From contig JBILLQ010000003.1 in the NCBI GenBank assembly GCA_044375975.1, forward strand, positions 1 to 64,000: a DNA stretch of 64,000 bases, written 5' to 3'. The position numbers and the translations under genes are program-made. A model generated the notes under the pieces. It was not told where the DNA came from and did no database searches. It saw nothing but the letters and a program-made list of their open reading frames with translations. Within the stretch, counting starts at the first letter, position 1; every line of letters starts with the position of its first letter. This DNA is from UBA5018 sp044375975 (GTDB lineage Bacteria > Cyanobacteriota > Cyanobacteriia > PCC-6307 > Cyanobiaceae). Positions 40,866-48,858 of the stretch are shown in pieces.

Positions 40866-42833
40866 CTAGCGGAGGGGAACCTTGGTATGCAGCGCTGGCA
40901 TTTCCCGTGGCGAGAAGCGATGGTCTTCCCAGAAGAGGATTCCATTGCGAATGTAGCTACGGATACCCACCTCATCCCCTTGGCCATCGGGAAGACGTTT
41001 ACGATTATAGCGATCAAATCGAGCGTGAAACTCACCATGAGTCCAGCCCAACAATGTATCTGCATGACAAGTGGCTTCTTTTGCGCTCTCGCCTTCAGCA
41101 CTAGGCTCCGAAGATTGCTCACAATCAATAATATTATCTTTAATCCACATGAGTGGAATGCCGCTATTAAGAATATGCTGGATTCGCATTCGAAAGCGTT
41201 CAGAAGGTTCAGCACCTGCATTATTGTTCCAGCACAAAAAGAGGCTATGCCTATCCTCTAGTGGATCAATGCTTAAATCTTTTCTCAACCTTGGATCACA
41301 GATTTTGTCAAATTCAGCTACGCTTAACTTTTTTGAGATAGCCTGGGGCAATCCAAAAGCAATGGCATCGTTCGCAGCTTGAATGCTTTGCGGTAGATTA
41401 TCATAAATTAAATTCCACTTCAGGTCTGACATTGGATTATCAGATGTCGACAAAGTATCAACTATTTCCTTGGATTTTTCTTGCAAGTTAGATTTTGAAT
41501 AAGTTAGCTCCATAGGATTTTCATGACAACTCAACCTATAACGCGATGAACAGGAAAAAACCAAGGGGAGGCCATCATAACAAACCATATTCGCGGAAAG
41601 CTTTTCTCGAATTTTTGAGCACAAATCATATATATATTTATTCCAAAGAAGATCGTGAGGAAGAAAAATATTTACCAAGAGGATCGAATCTCCACTATTA
41701 GCATACTTCTTCTCCCTGATAATTTCCTCATAACATGGATAAATCTTAATTATTGTTTCAGCCAAACGATCAAGAGTGAGATTTTCATGTTCCCATTCGA
41801 GGCCTTGGTTATTATTACTAAATCCATCTGGATAATATTCTGATCCATCTGGCAATTTCAACATGATTGCTAGATCAAGCTTAAAACCACCAGAATTGGA
41901 TGGATGGTAAGCACCATTGTGTTTCCTTGTAACAACAAGCAGTCGCCAGACTTGCTTTTCGCACTCAACTTCATCTATTTGATTATTTTTTACACAAAGT
42001 GGTTTGGATGACACAAGCTGCATTTCCGGAGATTTATCTACTTCTTCAAGTAATTCTTTGATTTGCAGGCATATCTTGTAGTAAGGCTGCTCGCTGGGTG
42101 ATTTTGGCTTGGCAATTTCATTATGATTCCTAGGTATAAACTGCTTATCGCCAATGCCTGCCCAGCCAGAATCATCCTCAACAATCTTACCAAAAGACCC
42201 AATCATCCCCTTAGTCTCAATAAACGAAAAAGATTCGATCCCGTAATCCTCCTGAGATGCGCACCTCCACCATCTGTACAAGTTGTCAAGATCTTCACTA
42301 TCTTGGCTAATTTCCTGGGCCCTTTCTTTGTCAGCCAACGGAATCATACTTCCATACGAGGCAGCATCAGTTCCTCGATGAGGAGTAGCTATAAAAAAAA
42401 CTTTTGAAGTCAACCGAAGAATGGCGGCAGCAGTTGAGCCATCCTTGCCAATTTTATCTTTATTATTATGACAATACAGCAGCATTTCCTTGATGACGTT
42501 ACCTCCATCGCTATGCCCCACAAAGACAATACGCCTGCCTAGATTATGTTCGCCCAAGCCAACAAAACGATCAAGCAGATCTGGCGTCAATTCCTTTCTA
42601 GTCAACCCAGGCTGGAAACCCCAATGAAAAGAATCGTGTTTCAACGTCCAAACCCCAACAACATTTCTTAATTCAGGATCATCCAGCAGCCAGTAAAACA
42701 TCGAATCACTCCTTCCTCCTTTTTTTGCTCCCCAACTTCGATGCGCATCCCCGCCATGTCCATGCACAAAAATTACATCAATCAATCGATTCTTGAGATG
42801 CTTAGTGTCACCAATAGGAATTAGCTCAGCCAT
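40866..42833 (-). CDS. VMAP protein with N-terminal alpha/beta-hydrolase effector domain
   Basis: 655 residues from the ATG at 42833. The first ~260 residues are an alpha/beta hydrolase: oxyanion strand IDVIFVHGHGGDAH (about 19-32), nucleophile elbow VFVGHSDGGNVIKEM near 106, then FFIATPHRGTDAAS, which is the lipase/PGAP1-like pattern. The C-terminal ~350 residues resemble the VMAP-C domain: SILLVNIFLPHDLL, GLPLVFSCSSRYR, LKWNLIYDNLPQS and HILNSGIPLMWIKDN. VMAP proteins carry the effector of vWA-MoxR systems, here a possible lipase or esterase acting on membrane lipid or a modified protein. Lower GC than its neighbours, which suggests transfer. Confidence 0.82.
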   Translation of the reverse strand: MAELIPIGDTKHLKNRLIDVIFVHGHGGDAHRSWGAKKGGRSDSMFYWLLDDPELRNVVGVWTLKHDSFHWGFQPGLTRKELTPDLLDRFVGLGEHNLGRRIVFVGHSDGGNVIKEMLLYCHNNKDKIGKDGSTAAAILRLTSKVFFIATPHRGTDAASYGSMIPLADKERAQEISQDSEDLDNLYRWWRCASQEDYGIESFSFIETKGMIGSFGKIVEDDSGWAGIGDKQFIPRNHNEIAKPKSPSEQPYYKICLQIKELLEEVDKSPEMQLVSSKPLCVKNNQIDEVECEKQVWRLLVVTRKHNGAYHPSNSGGFKLDLAIMLKLPDGSEYYPDGFSNNNQGLEWEHENLTLDRLAETIIKIYPCYEEIIREKKYANSGDSILLVNIFLPHDLLWNKYIYDLCSKIREKLSANMVCYDGLPLVFSCSSRYRLSCHENPMELTYSKSNLQEKSKEIVDTLSTSDNPMSDLKWNLIYDNLPQSIQAANDAIAFGLPQAISKKLSVAEFDKICDPRLRKDLSIDPLEDRHSLFLCWNNNAGAEPSERFRMRIQHILNSGIPLMWIKDNIIDCEQSSEPSAEGESAKEATCHADTLLGWTHGEFHARFDRYNRKRLPDGQGDEVGIRSYIRNGILFWEDHRFSPREMPALHTKVPLR

Positions 42834-43234
42834 AGTCAAAGTGAATGCGTTGTAGCCAGCCGATGGGGGGCTTTTATCAAAGAGAAGAAAGATTCTGAGC
42901 CTAAGCCGCTGCGGCAAGGCGGATCATAGGAATTAAACACTGATGGTCAAGCCGACAGCAATAAACTAGCATACTGAAACATACTTCCATCCTACCCGTC
43001 TCGGCCAGCCGAAAGCCCTGTGGATGCCCCAATCCAGACAAGCCACAAACCCCATGGCTTGATCCCAGCTCACCCGCTCCAAACAGCGATCATCCCAAAC
43101 AACGCACCCGCCACCAATCTGGCCCCCCTGAGCTGCTGTGCCGATTTCCAGACCCCGCAGCTTATCGGGCAAGCACAACGCCCTCAAAGGCAGGGATTAT
43201 TGCTCAACCCTCCCACCGCAACCATTAGACATGG
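42834..43234. other. Intergenic region upstream of the conflict operon
   Basis: About 400 bp between divergent genes; it should carry the promoters of the VMAP-MoxR-vWA-DGR run and of the two-TM gene. Small open frames here (for example 42966-43187) have no recognisable similarity and no ribosome binding site. Nothing else seen. Confidence 0.45.
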
Positions 43235-43801
43235 ATGGCTACCAGTCGCAAAACCCCTGCTAGCCCGATGGAGACTCCCATCCCTGGAGCAGTGATGTCC
43301 CCCCTGGAAAAACCTGTCCCAGTGGAGCGCTCAGCTGCGGAGAAGGCCCTGGTGCACCAGCTCGAGAAATTCAGAAGGCGTTTGAACTGGGGGGCCACGG
43401 CGTTGCAGTTGCTCACCGTGCTGATCGCCATGGGGGCCATCGTGCTGTCTTTGTTGGTGGCCGCCTATACCGGTTACGAGGGCAAGGGCGCCATTGGGGC
43501 AGAGCAGCTCAAACTGCTGGCTTTTCTTTCCGCCGTCTGCACGGCGATTTACACCGGCTTTCGGCTTCGCTCCAAGGCCGCAGACCTGCGCAGTGCCTTT
43601 CGACTGCTCACCACTGAGCTGATGCGCTACCAGATCGGCGCGATCACAGCCGAACAGCTGATTGACACCTATTCCAAAGCCGAAACCATGATCGGCCAAG
43701 TGGAAGTGGATGGGCTCGGCGACCGCCAGGGGCCGCCGCCAACAACAGCCAGCGGCTCCGCCAGGGAAGAAGTGGACCCCCCCGCCAGCCCATCAAGATG
43801 A
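43235..43801 (+). CDS. Two-TM SLATT/DUF4231-like membrane protein
   Basis: 188 residues. A basic amphipathic helix (AAEKALVHQLEKFRRRLNWG) leads into two membrane segments (about 50-72 and 88-108), then a helical cytoplasmic tail (LRSAFRLLTTELMRYQIGAIT) and a Pro/Gly-rich end. This 2TM-plus-helices arrangement resembles SLATT and DUF4231 domains, which act as membrane effectors in nucleotide-signalling defence. No sensor or cyclase partner is next to it, so an effector role is only a suggestion. Its end overlaps the deacetylase start by four bases. Confidence 0.55.
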   Translation: MATSRKTPASPMETPIPGAVMSPLEKPVPVERSAAEKALVHQLEKFRRRLNWGATALQLLTVLIAMGAIVLSLLVAAYTGYEGKGAIGAEQLKLLAFLSAVCTAIYTGFRLRSKAADLRSAFRLLTTELMRYQIGAITAEQLIDTYSKAETMIGQVEVDGLGDRQGPPPTTASGSAREEVDPPASPSR

Positions 43802-44544
43802 TTGCTCAGGCTTTCGCCATTGGGGCGCTCGCGGCACTGACAGCCCTACTGGTGCTGCTGCCCTCCTGGCCAATCCGCTGGCTGCTGCGGCCCCTGTTCC
43901 CCCAGGTGCTGTTCTGCGGATCGGGCCGGGCGCTGCAGCTGGCGATCACCATCGACGATGGCCCCAGCGGCCCCGGCAGTAGGCAGCTGCTGGAGTTACT
44001 AGACGAGCTGCAGGTGCCGGCCAGCTTCTTTTTGATCGGCAACCACCTCAAATTTGCCGGGCCCGATTTTGTACGTCAAGCCTTGGCCGCAGGCCATGGG
44101 ATCGGCAACCATCTGGCGGAAGACGGTGTTTCGGCCCGTCTGCCCCTCGTACGGTTCATTGAGCAGTTGGATAGCACCGAGCGGGCATTGGGCCAGGCCG
44201 CAGCCCCCCTGCCTCTGCCCCAGCGCTGGTGCCGTCCAGGCGGCGGCTGGTTTCATCCGGCGATGCTGCGGGCGCTGGCGCAACGGGGTTACCGGCTGGT
44301 GCTGGGCTCCGTGTTCCCCTGGGACACCTTCCATCCGCCCCTGGCCTTCCTGCGCTGGTTTGTGCTTCGCAATGTCCATCCCGGCGCCATCCTGGTAATG
44401 CACGACCGGCCCGACACGATCGCCGCCACCCTGTCCACCCTGCGCTCTGTAATTCCAGAATTGCGGCGACGTGGCTACCGATTTGTGGGCCTTGAGGAAC
44501 TGACGGCTACCATGCCAATCGGCACTCAAGCTAGAAATTCATAA
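43798..44544 (+). CDS. Polysaccharide deacetylase (NodB homology) family protein
   Basis: 248 residues: an N-terminal membrane segment (AQAFAIGALAALTALLVLLP), then a NodB domain with the metal/catalytic motif AITIDDGPSG, GHGIGNHLAEDG in place of the usual HSxxH, RPGGGWFHPAML and the C-terminal LVMHDRPDT. Such enzymes remove acetyl groups from N-acetylglucosamine polymers such as peptidoglycan or biofilm glycans. The second-histidine motif is altered (GNHxAED), so activity should be checked. Translationally coupled to the two-TM gene. Confidence 0.85.
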   Translation: MIAQAFAIGALAALTALLVLLPSWPIRWLLRPLFPQVLFCGSGRALQLAITIDDGPSGPGSRQLLELLDELQVPASFFLIGNHLKFAGPDFVRQALAAGHGIGNHLAEDGVSARLPLVRFIEQLDSTERALGQAAAPLPLPQRWCRPGGGWFHPAMLRALAQRGYRLVLGSVFPWDTFHPPLAFLRWFVLRNVHPGAILVMHDRPDTIAATLSTLRSVIPELRRRGYRFVGLEELTATMPIGTQARNS

Positions 44545-44767
44545 ACTCAAAATCGACTAGAAAAGATATTACAAATCCAACATTAATGAACCGACAGCGT
44601 TGCAAGGATGCGGGACTCCTGCTTAGCCGAAAAATCTCCGCAGTGACGGCGCAGCTGGCGCTAAGGAAGCCTAAGTTCACCAACCCGAGCCAGGCATAAG
44701 AATCGCTCAACGCCAGCGGGGCGGCTCGCTTCGCCTCCAGGCGCGGCAACGGTAGAAAGAGCCGCAC
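44545..44767. other. Intergenic region between deacetylase and VR3 flank
   Basis: Together with the shared flank this is a 326-bp gap. A minus-strand open frame at 44531-44767 (78 codons, two hydrophobic patches) has no recognisable homologue and no start signal; I do not call it. Confidence 0.4.
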
Positions 44768-44885
44768 AAATCGGGGCGCCTACGGCGCTCTCCACAACAA
44801 ACCAACAGCCTTTAATCCAACAGCCAAGGGTTAAGAAAATCCAAGTGTTAAGGGATTAAGAGTTTAAGAGTTAAGAAGAACAGCC
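44768..44885 (-). repeat. Shared 3' flank of VR3, copy 3
   Basis: Third copy of the flank. The hairpin (44774-44790) has diverged to GGGCGCC-TAC-GGCGCTC, one G-T pair replacing A-T, so base pairing is largely kept in the plus-strand sense. Confidence 0.75.
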
Positions 44886-45818
44886 CTGGGGGAGGCAGAC
44901 CACACGCAAACCGACGTGGCTGCCGACGTCGCCGGGCCGGAGATGGCTGCGGTAGGCCGAGCGGCAGTTCCCGGGGAGGCCGCCCCAGGCGCCGCCGCGC
45001 AGCAGCCTCTGAGCAAATTTGTCATCTTTATTAACATCAGACCGCTCGGCTTCCGCTTCCACCCATGCACTGCCATCTGTGGGTGCGCTCTCGTCATAGC
45101 GGGCATGCCATTGATCCAGGCACCACTCCCACACATTGCCATGCATATCCCGTAGGCCCCAGGCATTGGCTAGAAACCTGCCCACCGGCGTGGTCTGCCC
45201 CTGATACTTGCCCTTTGGGCCGTCCCCATAAAAATAATTGCCATCGTAATTAGCCAGCTCCGGGCTGATCGTTTCACCAAAATGAAACGGCGTGTCACTG
45301 CCCGCCCGGCAGGCATATTCCCACTGGGCTTCACTGGGTAAGCTGTAGTTTTGGCCCGTGCGCTGGCGCAGACGATTGCAAAATTCGATCGCATCCTCCC
45401 AGCTCACCTGCTCCACTGGCCGCTGATCAGTATTTGCTTCTCCATCAAATAGACGAGCCTCTCCGCCTTTTTGGTTATCGCCACCCCTGAACCTGGATGG
45501 ATTTAGCTTCAACTCCCTCCCCCAGCTTTCCCCATCCCGAGGCTGCCAACCAGCCACCACCCGCCACTGGGCCTGGGTGATCGGCGTTTGGCCCATCAAG
45601 AACTCCCCAATCTCCACCCGATGTTGGGGGCCTTCGGCATCAATCCGCCCCTCCTCCCCCTGCGGCGAACCCATCAAAAAGCTGCCGGCCGGAATCTTCA
45701 GCATCGTGAGCTCCAGCCCATCGATCCGCTCCACAAAGGCCTGGCTGCGGCTACGCCAGCGCAGAATTTGAAGGGGTTCACCAAGCCGCTGACCCCTGGC
45801 ACCGGCAACCCTAGACAT
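44871..45818 (-). CDS. DGR target protein 3: FGE-domain protein
   Basis: 315 residues, an FGE domain with little else: short head RSRSQAFVERIDGLEL, then LKIPAGSFLMGSPQGEEG, TPITQAQWRVVAGWQPRD, VSWEDAIEFCNRLRQRTG, LPSEAQWEYACRAG and DMHGNVWEWCLDQW. The last 40 residues are variable repeat 3. It is closest to the FGE part of target 2 (shared GGDNQKGG and FDGEANTDQRPVEQV), so it probably arose by duplication of that segment together with its 3' flank. About 10 kb from the template; whether it is still diversified is open. Confidence 0.88.
   Translation of the reverse strand: MSRVAGARGQRLGEPLQILRWRSRSQAFVERIDGLELTMLKIPAGSFLMGSPQGEEGRIDAEGPQHRVEIGEFLMGQTPITQAQWRVVAGWQPRDGESWGRELKLNPSRFRGGDNQKGGEARLFDGEANTDQRPVEQVSWEDAIEFCNRLRQRTGQNYSLPSEAQWEYACRAGSDTPFHFGETISPELANYDGNYFYGDGPKGKYQGQTTPVGRFLANAWGLRDMHGNVWEWCLDQWHARYDESAPTDGSAWVEAEAERSDVNKDDKFAQRLLRGGAWGGLPGNCRSAYRSHLRPGDVGSHVGLRVVCLPQGCSS
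44886..45006 (-). repeat. DGR variable repeat 3 (VR3)
   Basis: 121 bp. It differs from the template at 14 adenine positions and at two non-adenine positions (both T to G in the coding strand; one silent in a Ser codon, one changing Ser to Ala in GGSW). The two extra changes mark it as older or diversified by a slightly different template. Confidence 0.9.
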
Positions 45819-46090
45819 ACCAAAAATCCCAGCAGCAGCCGATCAATCCTATGCAAACAGAAGAATAAGTGGCAAGGGCAATTGCGGTGGCTTGAGGCAA
45901 TTGCGCTGGCTTGCGGCGACTGAGTTAATCGATAGGCCAAGACTAGATGCCCGAGCCACCAACCAGGGGCCAGAGCCAAGGCCACCAGCGCCAGAGCCCT
46001 TACCCCACCTGTCGCCCTCAGCTCAAGCCAGCCCTGGGGGCACCGCCTGGCCGATCATGAAGAGAATCCGATTCAGCGTTTGGTGGAGCG

Positions 46091-47746
46091 ATGTCGTCTG
46101 AGCTGCTCCGCGAAATCTTGCAGCGCAGCGGCGAACATCTACTGCTGGTGGCCCTGGCGGTAGCTCTGGCCCTGGCAATCGCCCTGCCGTTGGGGGTGCT
46201 GATCCAGGAAAGGCCCCGCCTGGCCCGGCTGGTGTTGGGTACCGCCAGTGTGGTGCAAACCATCCCCAGCTTGGCGATCTTTGGTCTGCTGTTGAGCGTG
46301 CCCTTGCTGGGGGGTATCGGCCCCACCCCCGCCCTGGTGGCCCTCACCCTCTACGCCCTGTTGCCGCTGCTGCGGGGTTTGGTGAGCGGCCTGAGTTTGG
46401 TGCCGCCGGGTATCAATGAAGCCGGCCGGGCCCTGGGCCTCAATCGCCGGCAGGTATTGCTGCATCTGCAATTCCCCCTGGCCATTCCCAGCCTGATGGC
46501 CGCCTTGCGGGTGGCCACCGTGATCTCGGTGGGGGTGGCCACCATCGCCGCGGCCATCGGCGCCGGTGGCCTGGGGGTGTTTATTTTTCGCGGCATCGCC
46601 ACGGTGAACAACACTCTGTTGCTGGCCGGTGCTCTGCCGTCGGCGGCAATCGCCCTGGCCGCCGATGCCGCATTGGGGGCTCTGGAGAAGCGCCTCAGTT
46701 ACCAATCCCAGGGAGGCACCCGCCAATGGCGCTGGCAGATGGGCTGGCCGATGAGCTGGCAGAAGCGGTTGGCGGCAGCTCTGCTGGTGGCGCTACTGCT
46801 GCTGCTGGCGATGCCCCTGGCCTGGCGTTGGGGGGCGCCGGGGGCCGAGACGGCCGCCACGGTGGTGATCGGAGCCAAGGGTTACACCGAACAGCTGATC
46901 CTGGGGGAGCTATTAGCCCAAGAGATAGAAGCCCAAACGCCTCTGCGAGTGAAGCGCGAGTTCAGCCTTGGCAGCACTTTCCTGGTGCATGAAGCCCTGC
47001 GGCGGGGTCGCATCGACGGCTACGTGGAGTACACCGGCACCGCCTGGTCGGCGATCCTGGGCCAGCCGCCCCTTGCGCCCCTGCCGCAGCAACAGCGAGC
47101 TGAACAGCGGGCGGAGCAGCGGGCGAAAGTGTGGCAAAACGCGCGCCAGCTCTATAGCGAACGCTACGGCTTACGCCTGTTCCCCTCGCTTGGCTTTGAG
47201 AACACATTCGCGATATTGATACGCCGCGCCGATGGCCAACGGCTGGGGCTGCGCACAATCAGCGACGCCGTGGCGCCGGCTCGGCAATGGACTGCCGCCT
47301 TTGGCTACGAGTTCCTCAACCGCGCCGATGGCTTCCCCGGCCTGGCCCAGCGTTACGGGCTGCGCTTCTCCAAGCCGCCCAGCGCCATGGATCTGGGCCT
47401 CACCTACCGGGCCCTGGCCGATGGCCGGGCCGACCTGATCGCCGGTGACAGCACCAACGGCCTGATTGCTGTACTCCAGCTACAACAATTAGAAGACGAT
47501 CTCGGCTACTTCCCCCCCTACGACGCCGTGCCGGTGTTCCAGGAGGCCAGCCTGCGACGCCATCCGGAACTGATCGCAATTGTTGAGCAACTGGCGGGTC
47601 GTCTATCAGCCGCCACCATGCAAAAGCTCAACGCAGCGGTAGATCAGCAGCGCCAAACCCCGGAGCAAGTGGTGCGTCGCTGGCGGCAGGAGAGTGGGCT
47701 GGCAGCTGCCGTTCCCTTCCGCGTTCCCGCCCCCGACACTCCCTAG
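46091..47746 (+). CDS. Glycine betaine/choline-type ABC transporter, permease fused to binding protein
   Basis: 551 residues. Residues ~1-220 are a ProW/OpuB-type permease (VVQTIPSLAIFGLLLSVP, GINEAGRALGLNRRQVLLHL as the EAA loop, GAGGLGVFIFRG); a membrane helix near 235-250 leads to a periplasmic OpuAC/ProX-type binding domain (IGAKGYTEQLILGELLAQ, GRIDGYVEYTGTAWSAIL, GDSTNGLIAVLQ). It imports a quaternary-ammonium osmoprotectant. The ATPase subunit is not in this window, so it is encoded elsewhere or beyond. A 15-bp tandem repeat follows its stop (47760-47830). Confidence 0.9.
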   Translation: MSSELLREILQRSGEHLLLVALAVALALAIALPLGVLIQERPRLARLVLGTASVVQTIPSLAIFGLLLSVPLLGGIGPTPALVALTLYALLPLLRGLVSGLSLVPPGINEAGRALGLNRRQVLLHLQFPLAIPSLMAALRVATVISVGVATIAAAIGAGGLGVFIFRGIATVNNTLLLAGALPSAAIALAADAALGALEKRLSYQSQGGTRQWRWQMGWPMSWQKRLAAALLVALLLLLAMPLAWRWGAPGAETAATVVIGAKGYTEQLILGELLAQEIEAQTPLRVKREFSLGSTFLVHEALRRGRIDGYVEYTGTAWSAILGQPPLAPLPQQQRAEQRAEQRAKVWQNARQLYSERYGLRLFPSLGFENTFAILIRRADGQRLGLRTISDAVAPARQWTAAFGYEFLNRADGFPGLAQRYGLRFSKPPSAMDLGLTYRALADGRADLIAGDSTNGLIAVLQLQQLEDDLGYFPPYDAVPVFQEASLRRHPELIAIVEQLAGRLSAATMQKLNAAVDQQRQTPEQVVRRWRQESGLAAAVPFRVPAPDTP

Positions 47747-47835
47747 CGTTCAAACCGATCCCGGCTGTCCCAGGGGAGGCTGTCCCCAAGGGAGGTTGCC
47801 CCCAAGGGAGTCCGCCCCAGCGAAGATTGTCCCAA

Positions 47836-48858
47836 TCACGGTTTTCCAGAGCTAACCTCAGCCGGCGGCGATTGGGCGCCAAGTTTTTGTTTCACCGCCA
47901 GTAAATATATGGCTATTTTTGAAGCATGCTCCGAATAGAAGAGCTGGACAAATTTTAATAGATCATCGGGGGTGCAGGGATTACCATTTCCGCCCAACCA
48001 GCCATGGAAGCGCTGATGCACCTCTTGGTCGAGGGCGATCAAATTATCGGGAGTTGCCGCCAGATCCTCGTAGTGCTTTCGGGAATAAATATGGTGCATT
48101 ACTATCGTACATCTGCTATGCCTAGTTAGCTTGTTGCCTGTCACTTGACAGGTATAATTGTCTCGTCTTTTCGCGAAGGCTTTGGCTTGCTTGATTTTAC
48201 GTTCCAACTCGGCTTGCCGCCTGGCCTCTGCGCTCTCAATTTCCTTCACCGTCTTATCGACAACAGCCGTTACCACCCCACACCAAAGCCGTCGATCCTT
48301 TGAGGTGAGTTTATCAGAAAGATCAGTGGCAATTTTGCTGAGGCCAGAAATCGAATAAAAAATCTTATTGTCTAAATCACAGAAATCTTCGTCTTTTTCT
48401 ATTTTACCGGCGTCCCTCAGCCCCCTAAAGGATTGATTAAATCGGGCTGGGCTGGTGCCAAGAATTTTCACCGTATCGGCCTTGGACAGAAAACTGTGTT
48501 TAAATCGCCTAAATAGCGAAGAACTGTTTTGAATGATATGCCCCTTAACAAAAGATTCGCGAATTTTTTGCTTATGTCGAGTAATAAATTCCACAAAATT
48601 ATCCCAGAATGAAGGCTGGGAGTTGGCGCGAATATATTCGGCGATCGCATGGGCACCCCGCAGGGAAAACAGGCGCTCTTGCAAGTTTATATTGACAAAT
48701 CGAAAATGATCTCCCTCGATCAATTCCCACTCATCGTTGGGATCGGCATCAAAATATTGAATTATCTCATCGAGTTTCTGCCGGCTAATCTCCAGGCTTT
48801 TGGCCAGATCATCCTCTCCAAGGCAGAAGCCATAGGTTACTTTTGACATCTCAATCAA
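47836..48858 (-). CDS. HNH endonuclease-domain protein
   Basis: 340 residues. The C-terminal part is an HNH nuclease: RRDNYTCQVTGNKL, then IVMHHIYSRKHYEDLA with the first His, DNLIALDQEVHQRFHGWLGG with Asn and the final His. The N-terminal ~230 residues are helical and charged, with a KVTYGFCLGEDDLAKSLEIS start suggesting a small DNA-binding (HTH-like) head, and KADTVKILGTSPARFNQSF as a second one. No known restriction family is obvious. Its start overlaps the J-domain gene by four bases, so the two are a translationally coupled pair. AT-richer than surroundings, suggesting acquisition. Confidence 0.78.
   Translation of the reverse strand: MIEMSKVTYGFCLGEDDLAKSLEISRQKLDEIIQYFDADPNDEWELIEGDHFRFVNINLQERLFSLRGAHAIAEYIRANSQPSFWDNFVEFITRHKQKIRESFVKGHIIQNSSSLFRRFKHSFLSKADTVKILGTSPARFNQSFRGLRDAGKIEKDEDFCDLDNKIFYSISGLSKIATDLSDKLTSKDRRLWCGVVTAVVDKTVKEIESAEARRQAELERKIKQAKAFAKRRDNYTCQVTGNKLTRHSRCTIVMHHIYSRKHYEDLAATPDNLIALDQEVHQRFHGWLGGNGNPCTPDDLLKFVQLFYSEHASKIAIYLLAVKQKLGAQSPPAEVSSGKP

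Noticed and set aside
39434..41221. Long N-terminus for the MoxR protein from 41221
   Set aside because: It overlaps the conserved C-terminus of the VMAP gene in another frame; the ATG at 40807 leaves a clean 58-base gap.
44531..44767. 78-codon frame between deacetylase and VR3 flank
   Set aside because: No ribosome site, no recognisable domain and overlap with the deacetylase end.
33351..45818. Three FGE genes as active sulfatase-maturing enzymes
   Set aside because: The catalytic-cysteine pattern of true FGE is not kept in the template-derived segment, and DGR targeting of this region fits ligand binding better; no sulfatase gene is nearby.
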